This document shows, in pieces, positions 44,000-52,456 of a stretch of 64,000 nucleotides of DNA; position 1 is the stretch's first letter, and every line of letters starts with the position of its first letter. The notes under the pieces are model-generated. The model did not search any database, was not told the origin of the DNA, and saw only the letters and a program-made list of their open reading frames with translations. Position numbers and translations under genes: made by a program. The DNA is from Flavobacterium fluviale (GTDB lineage Bacteria > Bacteroidota > Bacteroidia > Flavobacteriales > Flavobacteriaceae), in assembly GCF_003312915.1 (NCBI RefSeq), contig NZ_CP030261.1, positions 682,001 through 746,000 on the forward strand. Direction: 5' to 3'.

Positions 44000-44026
44000 A
44001 ATTCATATCAAACAAATATAACGAAT

Positions 44027-44077
44027 GAGAGCCAATTTCATAATTTAATGCAAAAGCATATTACAAAATTGGCTCTC
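44027..44077. repeat. Long near-perfect hairpin between the NrtR-like and PKD genes
   Basis: GAGAGCCAATTT (44027-44038) pairs with AAATTGGCTCTC (44066-44077). Pairing continues inward with ATAATTTAATGC against GCATATTAC around an AAAA loop. There is no T-run; it follows the PKD lipoprotein gene and precedes the regulator gene. Possibly a weak terminator. Confidence 0.65.
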
Positions 44078-44095
44078 GATATTTTTCTTATTGTT

Positions 44096-44464
44096 CTACT
44101 CCACTACTACGTTTTTAACTAACGTCATCGTGCAGCTGGTTCCGTACCTCGAAAGGGTTACTTCGGCCTTTACTTCAAAAGTTCCAGCATTAGTGTATGT
44201 ATGCGATACAGATCCAGGGGTCATTATATTCCTAATAGGAGTTCCATCGCCAAAAGTCCATTTCACATAAGTTACCTTATTGGTTCCATTATATTGTACG
44301 GAATAATTGATAGTTTTCGAATTGGCGGGGTCTGGCGAATGTTTTAATTCCGTCAAAAGGGACTCTCCCAGACAATCTATTATATGTTCATCATCATGTT
44401 TACTGCAAGAATTAATCGCAAGAAAAACCAGCGTGAACATGAAAATCGCTGCTATCTTTTTCAT
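44096..44464 (-). CDS. PKD domain lipoprotein
   Basis: This is a 122-residue protein. Lipobox AINSC is at Cys20. A single PKD-like domain shows KWTFGDGTPI and SVSHTYTNAGTFEVKAEVTL, the normal WDFGDG / HTYxxxGTYxVxL pattern. Such domains mediate surface protein or glycan contacts, and here nothing else is attached. Probably monocistronic. Confidence 0.82.
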   Translation of the reverse strand: MKKIAAIFMFTLVFLAINSCSKHDDEHIIDCLGESLLTELKHSPDPANSKTINYSVQYNGTNKVTYVKWTFGDGTPIRNIMTPGSVSHTYTNAGTFEVKAEVTLSRYGTSCTMTLVKNVVVE

Positions 44465-44584
44465 TATTTTAAAATTTTAATGGTTCTTTATTAAAATTAT
44501 TCTTTTAAAAAATAATTTCAAAGAAAAAACCAAGAATTTTCATACCCAATTTCAAAAAATTTTAATCGTGTTGAAGCAGTAAAA

Positions 44585-45490
44585 CTATAATCTATTACCA
44601 AAAAATAACTTTAATTCTTTTGAAATAATATCAAAAAATGAATTCAAATTATTGTTCTTTGGAGCCAGTAAATAGACAAATTCTTCAGGAACATGAAAAC
44701 TATTCCACACTAATTGGAGTTTGTTTTCTTTTATAAAATTTCTAGCATTGCAGTTCCAAGTTGCAGCAACTCCTTCATTTTTGGACAAAAGCCTTAACAT
44801 CTCAGTTTCTGAGGGAATAATATAATTTGGAACCATTGACGGTCTCTTTTTATTAAAGGCATGCAGCCAAAACAACTTTATATGCGGAATGCGCGCATCA
44901 TGACTGTACCATTTTTGTGCATTCAGCCAATGTTCTATTTCGGTAAAATTATCCGCTTTTAACTTCTGTCTGAATTCTGTAATATCTAAAGTCGTTGGTG
45001 CAACAAGTATCAACTTAATTTTCCCAACAATCTCGTAAGTGGTGTCAAAAGTATCGAACCTTTTCGTTGTAATCGCGAAATCCAATTTCTTTGAATCGAC
45101 CAATTCAAAAAGCTCATCATTTTCTGCGAAAGTAAAATCAATCAAATCAAATTTTGAAATAAGAAGATTTCCGACACAATCAAAAAGATGTTTAGAAATT
45201 CCGACTGAAATTAATCTGTTCGCATCTTCAGCTTTTGCTCTAAAACCAGCTTCAACACTTTCCAGCCTGTCAAGAGCATCTATAATCAAATTATTCAGTA
45301 ACTTAGCGTATTCGGTTGGTTCAACGCCTTTAGATTTCCGATTAAACAATTTATTACCTACATGCGCTTCGAGCATAGAAATTTGCTGACTAACGGCAGG
45401 CTGGCTCATAAATAACTCTTTTGCCGCTACCGAAAAATTACCGTTTTTATAAACTGCTTTAAATGTTCTGTACCATTCTAGATTTACCAT
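44585..45490 (-). CDS. LysR family transcriptional regulator
   Basis: This is a 301-residue protein. The winged HTH (about 1-65) reads EWYRTFKAVYKNGNFSVAAK, then LFMSQPAVSQQISMLE, standard for LysR. The C-terminal substrate-binding domain follows, with ISVGISKHLFDCVGNLL opening the first lobe. It diverges from the DJ-1/PfpI gene with 85 bp between start codons, the usual arrangement for a LysR regulator and its target. The inducer is unknown; reactive aldehydes would fit the neighbours. Confidence 0.92.
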   Translation of the reverse strand: MVNLEWYRTFKAVYKNGNFSVAAKELFMSQPAVSQQISMLEAHVGNKLFNRKSKGVEPTEYAKLLNNLIIDALDRLESVEAGFRAKAEDANRLISVGISKHLFDCVGNLLISKFDLIDFTFAENDELFELVDSKKLDFAITTKRFDTFDTTYEIVGKIKLILVAPTTLDITEFRQKLKADNFTEIEHWLNAQKWYSHDARIPHIKLFWLHAFNKKRPSMVPNYIIPSETEMLRLLSKNEGVAATWNCNARNFIKENKLQLVWNSFHVPEEFVYLLAPKNNNLNSFFDIISKELKLFFGNRL

Positions 45491-45575
45491 GACATAAATT
45501 TATTTATAACAAACATAGTTTATTTTATTTTTACTGATATCACATAAGCTGTAAATTTGTTAAAAATTTAATCTA

Positions 45576-46337
45576 ATGAAGAAAATAGCATTACTCGCAA
45601 TAATTGCATTTACAGCGACAAGCATATCTGCTGTAGCTCAAAAATCAAATAAAAAAAGTATGAAAAAAGTATTATTTGTTGTAACCAGTAATGATAAACT
45701 GGGCAATACAGGAGAAAAAACAGGATTTTGGTCAGAAGAATTTGCAGCACCATATTATGAATTAGTAGATCAAGGAGTTGAAATTACAATTGCATCTCCT
45801 CTTGGAGGACAGCCGCCAATTGATCCTAAAAGTGCAGATCCTGCATCAGCAACTGAAGACACTAAACGTTTTGACGCTGATAAAGCTTTACAGGAAAAAT
45901 TAAAAAACACGCTGCAACTATGGACTGTTAACCAAAAAGATTACGATGCTGTCTTTTATCCAGGAGGTCACGGTCCACTTTGGGATTTGGTGGAAGATAA
46001 AAATTCTATCGCTTTAATCGAAGCTTTTTACACGAATAATAAACCAGTAGCTTTTGTTTGTCACGCTCCTGCAGTTTTGAAAAATGTAAAAGTAAAAGGC
46101 GAATTTTTAGTAAAAGGTAAAAAAGTAACTGGATTTACAAATTCTGAAGAAGAAGGTGTAGGCTTGACAAAAGTTGTTCCGTTTTTATTAGAAGATGCAC
46201 TAACTCAAAATGGCGCAAAATTTTCTAAAGGTGCAGACTGGCAGCCTTATGCTGTAGAAGACGGACTTTTAATCACAGGTCAAAATCCTGCATCGTCTAA
46301 ACTGGTAGCTGGAAAATTGCTTAAAAAATTGAAATAA
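45576..46337 (+). CDS. Exported DJ-1/PfpI family protein (type 1 glutamine amidotransferase-like)
   Basis: This is a 253-residue protein with signal peptide 1-21 (ending SAVAQ), then a DJ-1/PfpI domain. The nucleophile elbow AFVCHAPAVL has Cys162-His163, and an acidic residue in FWSEEFAAPYY (Glu54/55) is placed as in Hsp31-type glyoxalase III. PGGHGPLWDL is typical of the HchA-like group. Export is unusual, since most characterised relatives are cytosolic. A -7-like TAAATTTG is at 45552-45559. It is probably under the divergent LysR regulator and followed by an Fe-alcohol dehydrogenase, consistent with carbonyl detoxification. Confidence 0.9.
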   Translation: MKKIALLAIIAFTATSISAVAQKSNKKSMKKVLFVVTSNDKLGNTGEKTGFWSEEFAAPYYELVDQGVEITIASPLGGQPPIDPKSADPASATEDTKRFDADKALQEKLKNTLQLWTVNQKDYDAVFYPGGHGPLWDLVEDKNSIALIEAFYTNNKPVAFVCHAPAVLKNVKVKGEFLVKGKKVTGFTNSEEEGVGLTKVVPFLLEDALTQNGAKFSKGADWQPYAVEDGLLITGQNPASSKLVAGKLLKKLK

Positions 46338-46508
46338 AGGTTCTGAGGTTCTGAGATGCTAAGGTGCTAAGGTTTTACAAACTTTGTGGCTTAGTAGCTC
46401 AGAATCTTTGCAACCCAAGATCTTAAAAAAAATTAAATAACATGCTGCTAAGCTAAAAGAGGAAAACCTTAGAACCTCAGAATCTTAGCAACTTAGAACC
46501 TTAAAAAA
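46338..46508. repeat. Echo-word spacer (GGTTCTGAG/CTTAGAACCT)
   Basis: The 171-bp spacer repeats GGTTCTGAGGTTCTGAG, GATGCTAAGGTGCTAAGG, then the opposite orientation CCTTAGAACCTCAGAATC and TTAGCAACTTAGAACC. It is an imperfect self-complementary patchwork with no frame or promoter. Confidence 0.7.
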
Positions 46509-47666
46509 ATGCTCAACTTTGAATTATATAATCCGACGAATTTAATTTTCGGAAAAGGACAAATTGCGAAACTTTCGACTTTAGTTCCAAAAGATGCTAA
46601 AATTCTTTTGGCGTACGGCGGCGGAAGTATTTTTAAAAACGGAATTTACGATCAAGTAATCAATAACTTAAAAGGTTTTGAGATTGTTGAATTTGGCGGT
46701 ATTGAGCCAAATCCGCATTTTGAAACTTTGATGAAAGCGGTTGATGTGATCAAAGCAGAAAAAATCGATTTTATTCTTGCTGTCGGCGGCGGATCTGTAA
46801 TTGATGGCGTGAAGTTTATTTCGGCAGCAGTAAACTTTGAAGGAAACCCGATTGATATTCTACAAAAACGTATTTTAATTAAAGAAAATGCAATGCCATT
46901 CGGAACTGTTTTAACTCTTCCAGCAACGGGAAGTGAAATGAATTCTGGATATGTGGTAACAATTGAAGCTACACAGGAAAAATTATCTTCTGGCGGAAGC
47001 GCTTTGTTTCCGAAATTCTCTATCTGTGATCCAAATGTAATTGCTTCTTTACCAAAAAGACAAATTCAAAACGGAGTTGTAGACGCTTATACGCATGTGA
47101 TGGAGCAGTATCTAACGTATCCGCACGAAGGTTTTCTTCAAGACAGAATTGCAGAAGGAATTCTACAAACTTTAATTGAAGTTGGTCCAGGAGTTGTCGA
47201 AAATCCGACAGATTATACTTTAGCTTCTAATTTTATGTGGAGCTGTACGATGGCTTTAAACGGATTAATCCAAAAAGGCGTTCCTAGCGATTGGGCAACT
47301 CATATGATTGGCCACGAATTAACGGCGCTTTACGGAATTGATCACGCAAGAACTTTGGCAATTATTGGTCCAAGTTTGTACAATGTAATGTTTGAAACTA
47401 AAAAAGCAAAACTAGCACAATACGGAAGACGTATTTTTAATCTTTCTGGTTCTGATGAAGAAGTGGCAAAAGAAGCGATCAACAAAACAGTTGACTTCTT
47501 CCATAGTATGGGAATGGATACCAAACTTTCTCAATACACTGAAGATTATTCGAATACCGCAGAATTTATCGTAAATCGTTTTGACGAAAGAGGCTGGAAA
47601 GGTTTAGGCGAAAACCAATTGGTAACTTTAGATAAAGTAAAATCGATTGTTGAGCTTTCTTACTAA
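46509..47666 (+). CDS. Iron-containing alcohol dehydrogenase (YqhD-like)
   Basis: This is a 385-residue group III Fe-ADH. The nucleotide site is LAVGGGSVIDGVKFIS; metal ligands include His in VDAYTHVMEQY, and in HMIGHELTALYGIDHARTLA (two His). YqhD relatives are NADPH-dependent aldehyde reductases that relieve aldehyde stress. Its position after the DJ-1/PfpI gene supports the same role. Cytosolic; followed by a terminator. Confidence 0.93.
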   Translation: MLNFELYNPTNLIFGKGQIAKLSTLVPKDAKILLAYGGGSIFKNGIYDQVINNLKGFEIVEFGGIEPNPHFETLMKAVDVIKAEKIDFILAVGGGSVIDGVKFISAAVNFEGNPIDILQKRILIKENAMPFGTVLTLPATGSEMNSGYVVTIEATQEKLSSGGSALFPKFSICDPNVIASLPKRQIQNGVVDAYTHVMEQYLTYPHEGFLQDRIAEGILQTLIEVGPGVVENPTDYTLASNFMWSCTMALNGLIQKGVPSDWATHMIGHELTALYGIDHARTLAIIGPSLYNVMFETKKAKLAQYGRRIFNLSGSDEEVAKEAINKTVDFFHSMGMDTKLSQYTEDYSNTAEFIVNRFDERGWKGLGENQLVTLDKVKSIVELSY

Positions 47667-47745
47667 AAGCTAAATTCCAAATTTAAAAATCCAAATTCCA
47701 ATCTTAAACTTTTTGATTTGGATTTTTATTATTGGAATTTCATCA

Positions 47746-47784
47746 AAAAAGGCGTTCTTAACAAGTTTAGGAACGCCTTTTTAA
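47746..47784 (+). terminator. Intrinsic terminator after the Fe-ADH gene
   Basis: AAAAAGGCGTTC (47746-47757) pairs with GAACGCCTTTTT (47771-47782), 13-nt loop. Confidence 0.88.
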
Positions 47785-48127
47785 AATACTAAAACAAAAC
47801 TAACTAACTCAATTCTTTTTAAATTCATTAAAATTCTAATTTATAAAGACTTACAACGTATTGTGTCATATTTTATTGTGGGGGTTATAAGATTTTTTTT
47901 CTAAAAATTAAATTTAAGATCATTACTTCCTTTCTGTTCAGGCTTTTCACTGCTTTTCTTTTTTTAATATTCTTAATCGCATACTTAAAATTGAAAGAAA
48001 TTATTTATAAAAATATTTTTAAAGTAATTTTAATTTTTAGAGCTGTAATATATCCTGAAATTCAACTCGTTTAAAGTTATCGCAAAACGTTAAGAAGGAT
48101 CATTTGACAAATTTCTTAAATCAGTCT
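47785..48127. other. AT-rich spacer without recognised gene
   Basis: Between the Fe-ADH terminator and the gpsA promoter. Long A/T runs (for example ATTTATAAAAATATTTTTAAAG near 48001) and no frame with coding character on either strand. I see no RNA gene. Confidence 0.5.
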
Positions 48128-48159
48128 TTGCTTTATTAGCACATTATTAAGTACTTTTG
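48128..48159 (+). promoter_or_regulatory. gpsA promoter (TTG-N21-TACTTTTG)
   Basis: TTG 48128-48130 and TACTTTTG 48152-48159 fit the Bacteroidota consensus, 18 bp before the ATG. Confidence 0.65.
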
Positions 48160-48177
48160 TTTTAAATTATTAAAATA

Positions 48178-49173
48178 ATGAGCGAAAAATTAAAATTTGC
48201 AGTAATTGGAGGAGGAAGCTGGGCAACGGCAATTGCAAAAATGTTATGCGTTAATCTTTCAGAAATTGCGTGGTACATGCGTAATGATTCTGCGATCGAA
48301 CATATTCAGAAATACAAACACAATCCGAATTATTTAAGTTCTGTTGAATTTGATACTAACAAGCTTAAATTGACCAATAATATAAATGAAGCAATTGAAT
48401 ACGCAGATTATATCATTTTTGCCATTCCATCTGCTTTTTTAGATGCCGAATTAAAAAACATGACGATATCTTTAGCTGATAAAATTATTTTTTCAGCTAT
48501 TAAAGGAATTGTTCCAGAAACGAGTTTAATCGTTGGCGAGCATTTCCATATTCAATATGATATTCCTTATTATAATATTGGAGTTATTACTGGTCCATGC
48601 CACGCAGAAGAAGTTGCATTAGAAAGACTTTCTTACTTAACAATTGCCTGCGGAGATCCAGAAAAAGCATGTATTGTCGCAAAATCACTTTCAGGAAATT
48701 ACATCAAAGCCAAAATTTCTGATGATATTATTGGTACAGAATATGCAGCAATGCTAAAAAACATTTACGCAATTGCTGCCGGAATCGCTCACGGCTTAGG
48801 TTACGGCGATAACTTTCAATCGGTAATGATGAGTAACGGAATCCGTGAAATGAAAAAATTCATCCGTAAAGTGCACAAAATGAAACGTAATATTAATGAC
48901 TCTGCTTATTTAGGCGATTTATTAGTTACAGGTTATTCTGTTTTCTCTAGAAACAGAATGTTCGGAAATATGATTGGAAAAGGATATACTGTAAAAAGCG
49001 CCATGATGGAAATGAGCATGGTTGCCGAAGGTTATTACGCAACAAAAAGTGCTTATAAACTAAATCAAGGTTACGGGGCAAAAACGCCAATTATTGATGC
49101 TGTTTATGCTGTTTTATATGAAGGAAAAGATGCAAAAACGGTTTTCAAGAAATTAACGGAATCTTTGGATTAA
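48178..49173 (+). CDS. gpsA: NAD(P)H-dependent glycerol-3-phosphate dehydrogenase
   Basis: This is a 331-residue enzyme reducing dihydroxyacetone phosphate to sn-glycerol-3-phosphate for phospholipid synthesis. The Rossmann motif FAVIGGGSWATAIAKML is at 7-23; TGPCHAEE and the catalytic Lys in YAAMLKNIYAIAAGIAHGLG follow. The usual GSWGTA reads GSWATA. Monocistronic, with own promoter and terminator. Confidence 0.95.
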   Translation: MSEKLKFAVIGGGSWATAIAKMLCVNLSEIAWYMRNDSAIEHIQKYKHNPNYLSSVEFDTNKLKLTNNINEAIEYADYIIFAIPSAFLDAELKNMTISLADKIIFSAIKGIVPETSLIVGEHFHIQYDIPYYNIGVITGPCHAEEVALERLSYLTIACGDPEKACIVAKSLSGNYIKAKISDDIIGTEYAAMLKNIYAIAAGIAHGLGYGDNFQSVMMSNGIREMKKFIRKVHKMKRNINDSAYLGDLLVTGYSVFSRNRMFGNMIGKGYTVKSAMMEMSMVAEGYYATKSAYKLNQGYGAKTPIIDAVYAVLYEGKDAKTVFKKLTESLD

Positions 49174-49197
49174 ATTTTAGAAAATAGAAGAAAGAAG

Positions 49198-49236
49198 AAA
49201 GAGTCAAGACTGTCTAATCAGTTTGACTCTTTTTTT
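49198..49236 (+). terminator. Intrinsic terminator after gpsA
   Basis: AAAGAGTCAA-GACTG pairs with CAG-TTTGACTCTTT (stem 49198-49212 with 49218-49231), then a T-run. Confidence 0.85.
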
Positions 49237-49285
49237 ATTTCAACACAAGTCTTTTTTCTTGCTTCTTGCTTCTATTTTCTTATCT

Positions 49286-49693
49286 CTACTTCACCATTAC
49301 ACCTTCAACAAAAAGAATCGGCACTTCTTCTGTATTGTTTTCGTTGATTAAGTTTGATTTAAAAATGAATTTCTTATCGTACAAAGTGTTTCCAATGAAG
49401 AAAGTCACCATAAATTCGTTGTTCAAAACCAAAAGACTTTTTTCAATCATTTCAATCTTAACAACAGAAACGGCAGGAACTTCTACAAAAGCATGACGCA
49501 GAATTGAAGTTTTCTTCATTTCACCGTCGATTGTTCCAAATGCCTTCGAAACTACCATAACACTATCTAAATTAAAGTCACTATCGTTAACTAAATAAGC
49601 GTACCACACTTTTTCCATAAAGTCATCGCTCCATTCCTGCACAGCCGCAAGAAATACGTTTTCAACTTCTGGAATTATTATATCTTTTTTCAT
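49286..49693 (-). CDS. Conserved hypothetical protein, 135 residues
   Basis: ATG 49693 gives MKKDIIIPEVENVFLAAVQE; another in-frame ATG lies at 49702. It is a compact, probably alpha/beta cytosolic protein with central IEMIEKSLLVLNNEFMVTFF strands and no recognised domain. Similar genes beside pheS in Flavobacterium are sometimes mislabelled as a phenylalanyl-tRNA synthetase subunit; nothing in the sequence supports that. It follows pheS by about 100 bp of CGAAAGT/ACTTTCG echo words. Confidence 0.65.
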   Translation of the reverse strand: MKKDIIIPEVENVFLAAVQEWSDDFMEKVWYAYLVNDSDFNLDSVMVVSKAFGTIDGEMKKTSILRHAFVEVPAVSVVKIEMIEKSLLVLNNEFMVTFFIGNTLYDKKFIFKSNLINENNTEEVPILFVEGVMVK

Positions 49694-49791
49694 ATGAGTC
49701 AAAAATTTAAAAGCCGAAAGTCATAAAGTCGAAAGTTAAAAGCCAATATTTGGGACTTTCAACTTTCGACTTTACGACTTTATGACTTAAA

Positions 49792-50811
49792 TTATATATT
49801 TGATTTAAACTGCTCTAAGAAACGAACATCGTTTTCATAAAACATACGGATATCACCAATTTGGTATAAAAGCATTGCGATACGCTCTACTCCCATTCCG
49901 AAAGCAAAACCGTTGAATTCATCTGGATTGATATCACAGTTTTTCAAAACGTTTGGATCTACCATTCCGCATCCTCCAATTTCCAGCCATCCAGTTCCTT
50001 TTGTGATTCTGTAATCTGTTTCGGTTTTTAAACCCCAGTAGATATCAATTTCAGCACTTGGTTCTGTAAATGGGAAATAAGACGGACGAAGACGAATCTT
50101 AGATTTTCCGAACATTTCTTTTGTAAAATAAAGCAACGTCTGTTTCAAGTCGGCAAAAGACACGTCTTTATCAATGTATAATCCTTCCACTTGATGGAAA
50201 ATACAGTGCGAACGAGAAGAAATTGCTTCGTTACGGAAAACACGTCCTGGAGAAATCGTACGAATTGGCGGTTTATGATTTTCCATATAACGCACCTGAA
50301 CAGATGATGTATGCGTACGCAATAACACATCAGGATTGGTCTGAATGAAAAACGTATCCTGCATATCACGCGCCGGATGGTATTCTGGCAGGTTCAATGC
50401 CGTAAAGTTATGCCAGTCGTCTTCGATTTCCGGACCTTCGGAAACGTTAAAACCAATGTTGGCAAAAATATCTATAATCTGATTTTTAACGATAGAAATC
50501 GGGTGGCGTGAACCAATAATTACAGGTTCTGCTGCACGTGTTAAATCACCAAAAATACCTTTTGATTCTTCTTTGCTTTCAAGTTCTTCTTGAATAACTC
50601 TTACTTTCTCTTCGGCAACCGCTTTTAGAGTATTGATTACTTGTCCAAAATCCTTTTTTTGGTCGTTTGGAATATTTTTAAATTCAGTAAAGAGTTCTTT
50701 CAATAAACCTTTACTTCCTAAATATTTAATACGGAACTGCTCTAAAGATTCTTTGTTTTTTTCATTAAAGGCTTTGGCTTCCTCTATGTGTTGTTTTATC
50801 TTGTCTATCAT
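49792..50811 (-). CDS. pheS: Phenylalanine--tRNA ligase alpha subunit
   Basis: This is a 339-residue catalytic subunit charging tRNA-Phe. It has an N-terminal coiled-coil arm (about 1-85, IKQHIEEAKAFNEKNKESLE) and class II motifs: SRHPISIVKNQIIDIFANIG, motif 2 in ISPGRVFRNEAISSRSHCIF with QVEGLYIDKD, and motif 3 GFAFGMGVERIAMLLYQIGD. It is full length. A -7-like TAAATTTG on the minus strand at 50841-50834. The beta subunit gene is not in the window. Confidence 0.96.
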   Translation of the reverse strand: MIDKIKQHIEEAKAFNEKNKESLEQFRIKYLGSKGLLKELFTEFKNIPNDQKKDFGQVINTLKAVAEEKVRVIQEELESKEESKGIFGDLTRAAEPVIIGSRHPISIVKNQIIDIFANIGFNVSEGPEIEDDWHNFTALNLPEYHPARDMQDTFFIQTNPDVLLRTHTSSVQVRYMENHKPPIRTISPGRVFRNEAISSRSHCIFHQVEGLYIDKDVSFADLKQTLLYFTKEMFGKSKIRLRPSYFPFTEPSAEIDIYWGLKTETDYRITKGTGWLEIGGCGMVDPNVLKNCDINPDEFNGFAFGMGVERIAMLLYQIGDIRMFYENDVRFLEQFKSNI

Positions 50812-50921
50812 TTTCCTCCAATGCTTGAGAATACAAATTTAGTGTTTTTAGTTTAAAATATACAGTCTGAATCTTAGATTTCAGTTCAATTTCGACCGAA
50901 AACTGAGACTGAGACTAAAAA

Positions 50922-51278
50922 CTACTCAATAAGTTTTCTTTCTAAAAAATAATTTACAATTGCTTCTTTCATTAAAACCGATTGTTCTCCTGCTTTTAAT
51001 GGCGGTAATTCTTCTTTTACTTTGTAATGCGGCCAGCCTTCAGCATCAAAAAAATCGAATTCATAAAATCCGTACGGCTCCAGCAATCTGCAGATGGCAA
51101 TGTGCATTAGGTTTAATTTTTCGTCTTTTTTGAATTCGCGGTGCACTTTCCCAAGTTCCTGAACTCCTATTAGGTAAATTATGGCATCTAAATCTAAATC
51201 TTCGCCCTGCGAAAACTGATTAGATAGTATTTCAACGAGCTTTTCCCATCGCTCTTTTAATTGTGTATCTCTAGACAT
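50922..51278 (-). CDS. Conserved hypothetical protein, 118 residues
   Basis: A soluble, acidic, mainly helical protein with AIIYLIGVQELGKVHREFKK and a C-terminal KEAIVNYFLERKLIE. No family recognised. It sits upstream of pheS on the same strand (110 bp). A TATCTTTG -7 element is at 51380-51373, minus strand. Confidence 0.65.
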   Translation of the reverse strand: MSRDTQLKERWEKLVEILSNQFSQGEDLDLDAIIYLIGVQELGKVHREFKKDEKLNLMHIAICRLLEPYGFYEFDFFDAEGWPHYKVKEELPPLKAGEQSVLMKEAIVNYFLERKLIE

Positions 51279-51519
51279 CGTATGATTATTGATTGTTGAT
51301 TTTAGATATTAGATTCTCAAAAATTCAATTCTGAAGGGCAGAATTGCAATCTAATCTCTAAATTTTGATTTGCAAAGATACAGAGTTCAAATTCAATGTG
51401 CCGAAAAAAATTAAACACATAAAATTACATCTGCCATAAAACCTACGAACCTTTGTCTCTCTGCATCTCTGAACCTTAAAAAAACATATATTTGCGCCTT
51501 TATTTAATACACCAAAATA

Positions 51520-52074
51520 ATGAGTTTTTTTGATATTATTGTTGCCGCGCTTCTGGTTTTTAGTTTATACAAAGGAATTAAAAATGGACTTTTTATAGAA
51601 GTTGCTTCTTTTATTTCGCTGTTATTAGGAATTTATCTTGCCATTAAATTTTCATCTTTAATGACTGGTATGATTTCAAAACATGTTTCATGGAATCCAA
51701 CTAATATTCAGCTTACGGCTTTTGTATTAACGTTTATTCTGGTTGTGATTGGCGTTTATTTTCTAGCTAAAATTTTAACTGGAATTGCCGATTTTGCTAT
51801 GCTTGGCTGGATGAACAAATTAGGAGGAGGTCTTTTCAGGATTTTAAAAACTATTCTTATTCTAAGTGTTTTTATCGCTTTGTTCGAAAAAATCAATTTC
51901 AATAATACTTTCGCTAAAAAAGAAACTTTAGACAATTATATTTTTTATAATCCAGTAAAGAAAGTTGCTGCTTTTGTATATCCGTCGATTGAAAAATGGT
52001 ACGAAACTTTTAAAAAGGAACATTCTGAAAAACAACAAGAAGAAAAAGAAACTTCTGAATCTGAAAAAGAATAA
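51520..52074 (+). CDS. CvpA family membrane protein
   Basis: This is a 184-residue protein with four TM segments in the first 125 residues and the CvpA pattern FFDIIVAALLVFSLYKGIKN and GGGLFRILKTILILSVFIAL. It ends in a charged cytosolic tail rich in Glu and Lys (KQQEEKETSESEKE). CvpA proteins are linked to envelope stress or colicin V export; exact role unknown. TATATTTG -7 element at 51487-51494. Confidence 0.88.
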   Translation: MSFFDIIVAALLVFSLYKGIKNGLFIEVASFISLLLGIYLAIKFSSLMTGMISKHVSWNPTNIQLTAFVLTFILVVIGVYFLAKILTGIADFAMLGWMNKLGGGLFRILKTILILSVFIALFEKINFNNTFAKKETLDNYIFYNPVKKVAAFVYPSIEKWYETFKKEHSEKQQEEKETSESEKE

Positions 52075-52084
52075 TTCGTGTATC

Positions 52085-52129
52085 AAACCCGACAGGTTTT
52101 TATCCCGAGGCTTCGGGACTGTCGGGTTT
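52085..52129. repeat. REP element with nested hairpins, copy 1
   Basis: AAACCCGACAG (52085-52095) pairs with CTGTCGGGTTT (52119-52129), and inside, TCCCGA pairs with TCGGGA. A near-identical copy in the opposite orientation is at 62846-62891. It may end transcription of cvpA. Confidence 0.85.
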
Positions 52130-52156
52130 CTTATTAACAACAACAAAATTACATAT

Positions 52157-52444
52157 AGCTCCGCTGGAGCTTTAATATTGACGCTTATTTATTTTGCTAT
52201 AAATATTTCGCTTCTCCGAAGCTTTTTTTAAAATAACCCTAAAAGGTTTACAAACTTATTGAGTTTGCTTTTATACATACCTTTTATTTTATAAAGCCTC
52301 AGAGAAGCAAAATATTTATAGAAATTTAAATCTTGCGAATGTAAAAGAGCTCCAGCGGAGCGACATATATTTCGCTGCTCTGGAGCTCTTTTACAATCTG
52401 GATAATATTTTTTCTATAAATATTTCGCTTCTCCGAAGCTTTTC
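52157..52444. repeat. Cluster of composite palindromic repeats downstream of cvpA
   Basis: The non-coding stretch 52075-52456 contains AGCTCCGCTGGAGCT (52157-52171). Two direct copies of a 30-nt block holding AAATATTTCGCTTCTCCGAA lie at 52196-52226 and 52413-52444, with a diverged inverted copy at 52293-52324. A perfect 15-bp inverted repeat GTAAAAGAGCTCCAG / CTGGAGCTCTTTTAC is at 52341-52355 and 52380-52394. Confidence 0.85.
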
Positions 52445-52456
52445 TAAAAATACTAT

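Noticed and set aside
49286..49693. Second phenylalanyl-tRNA synthetase subunit
   Set aside because: At 135 residues without class II motifs or B-domains it cannot be PheT; proximity to pheS is the only link.
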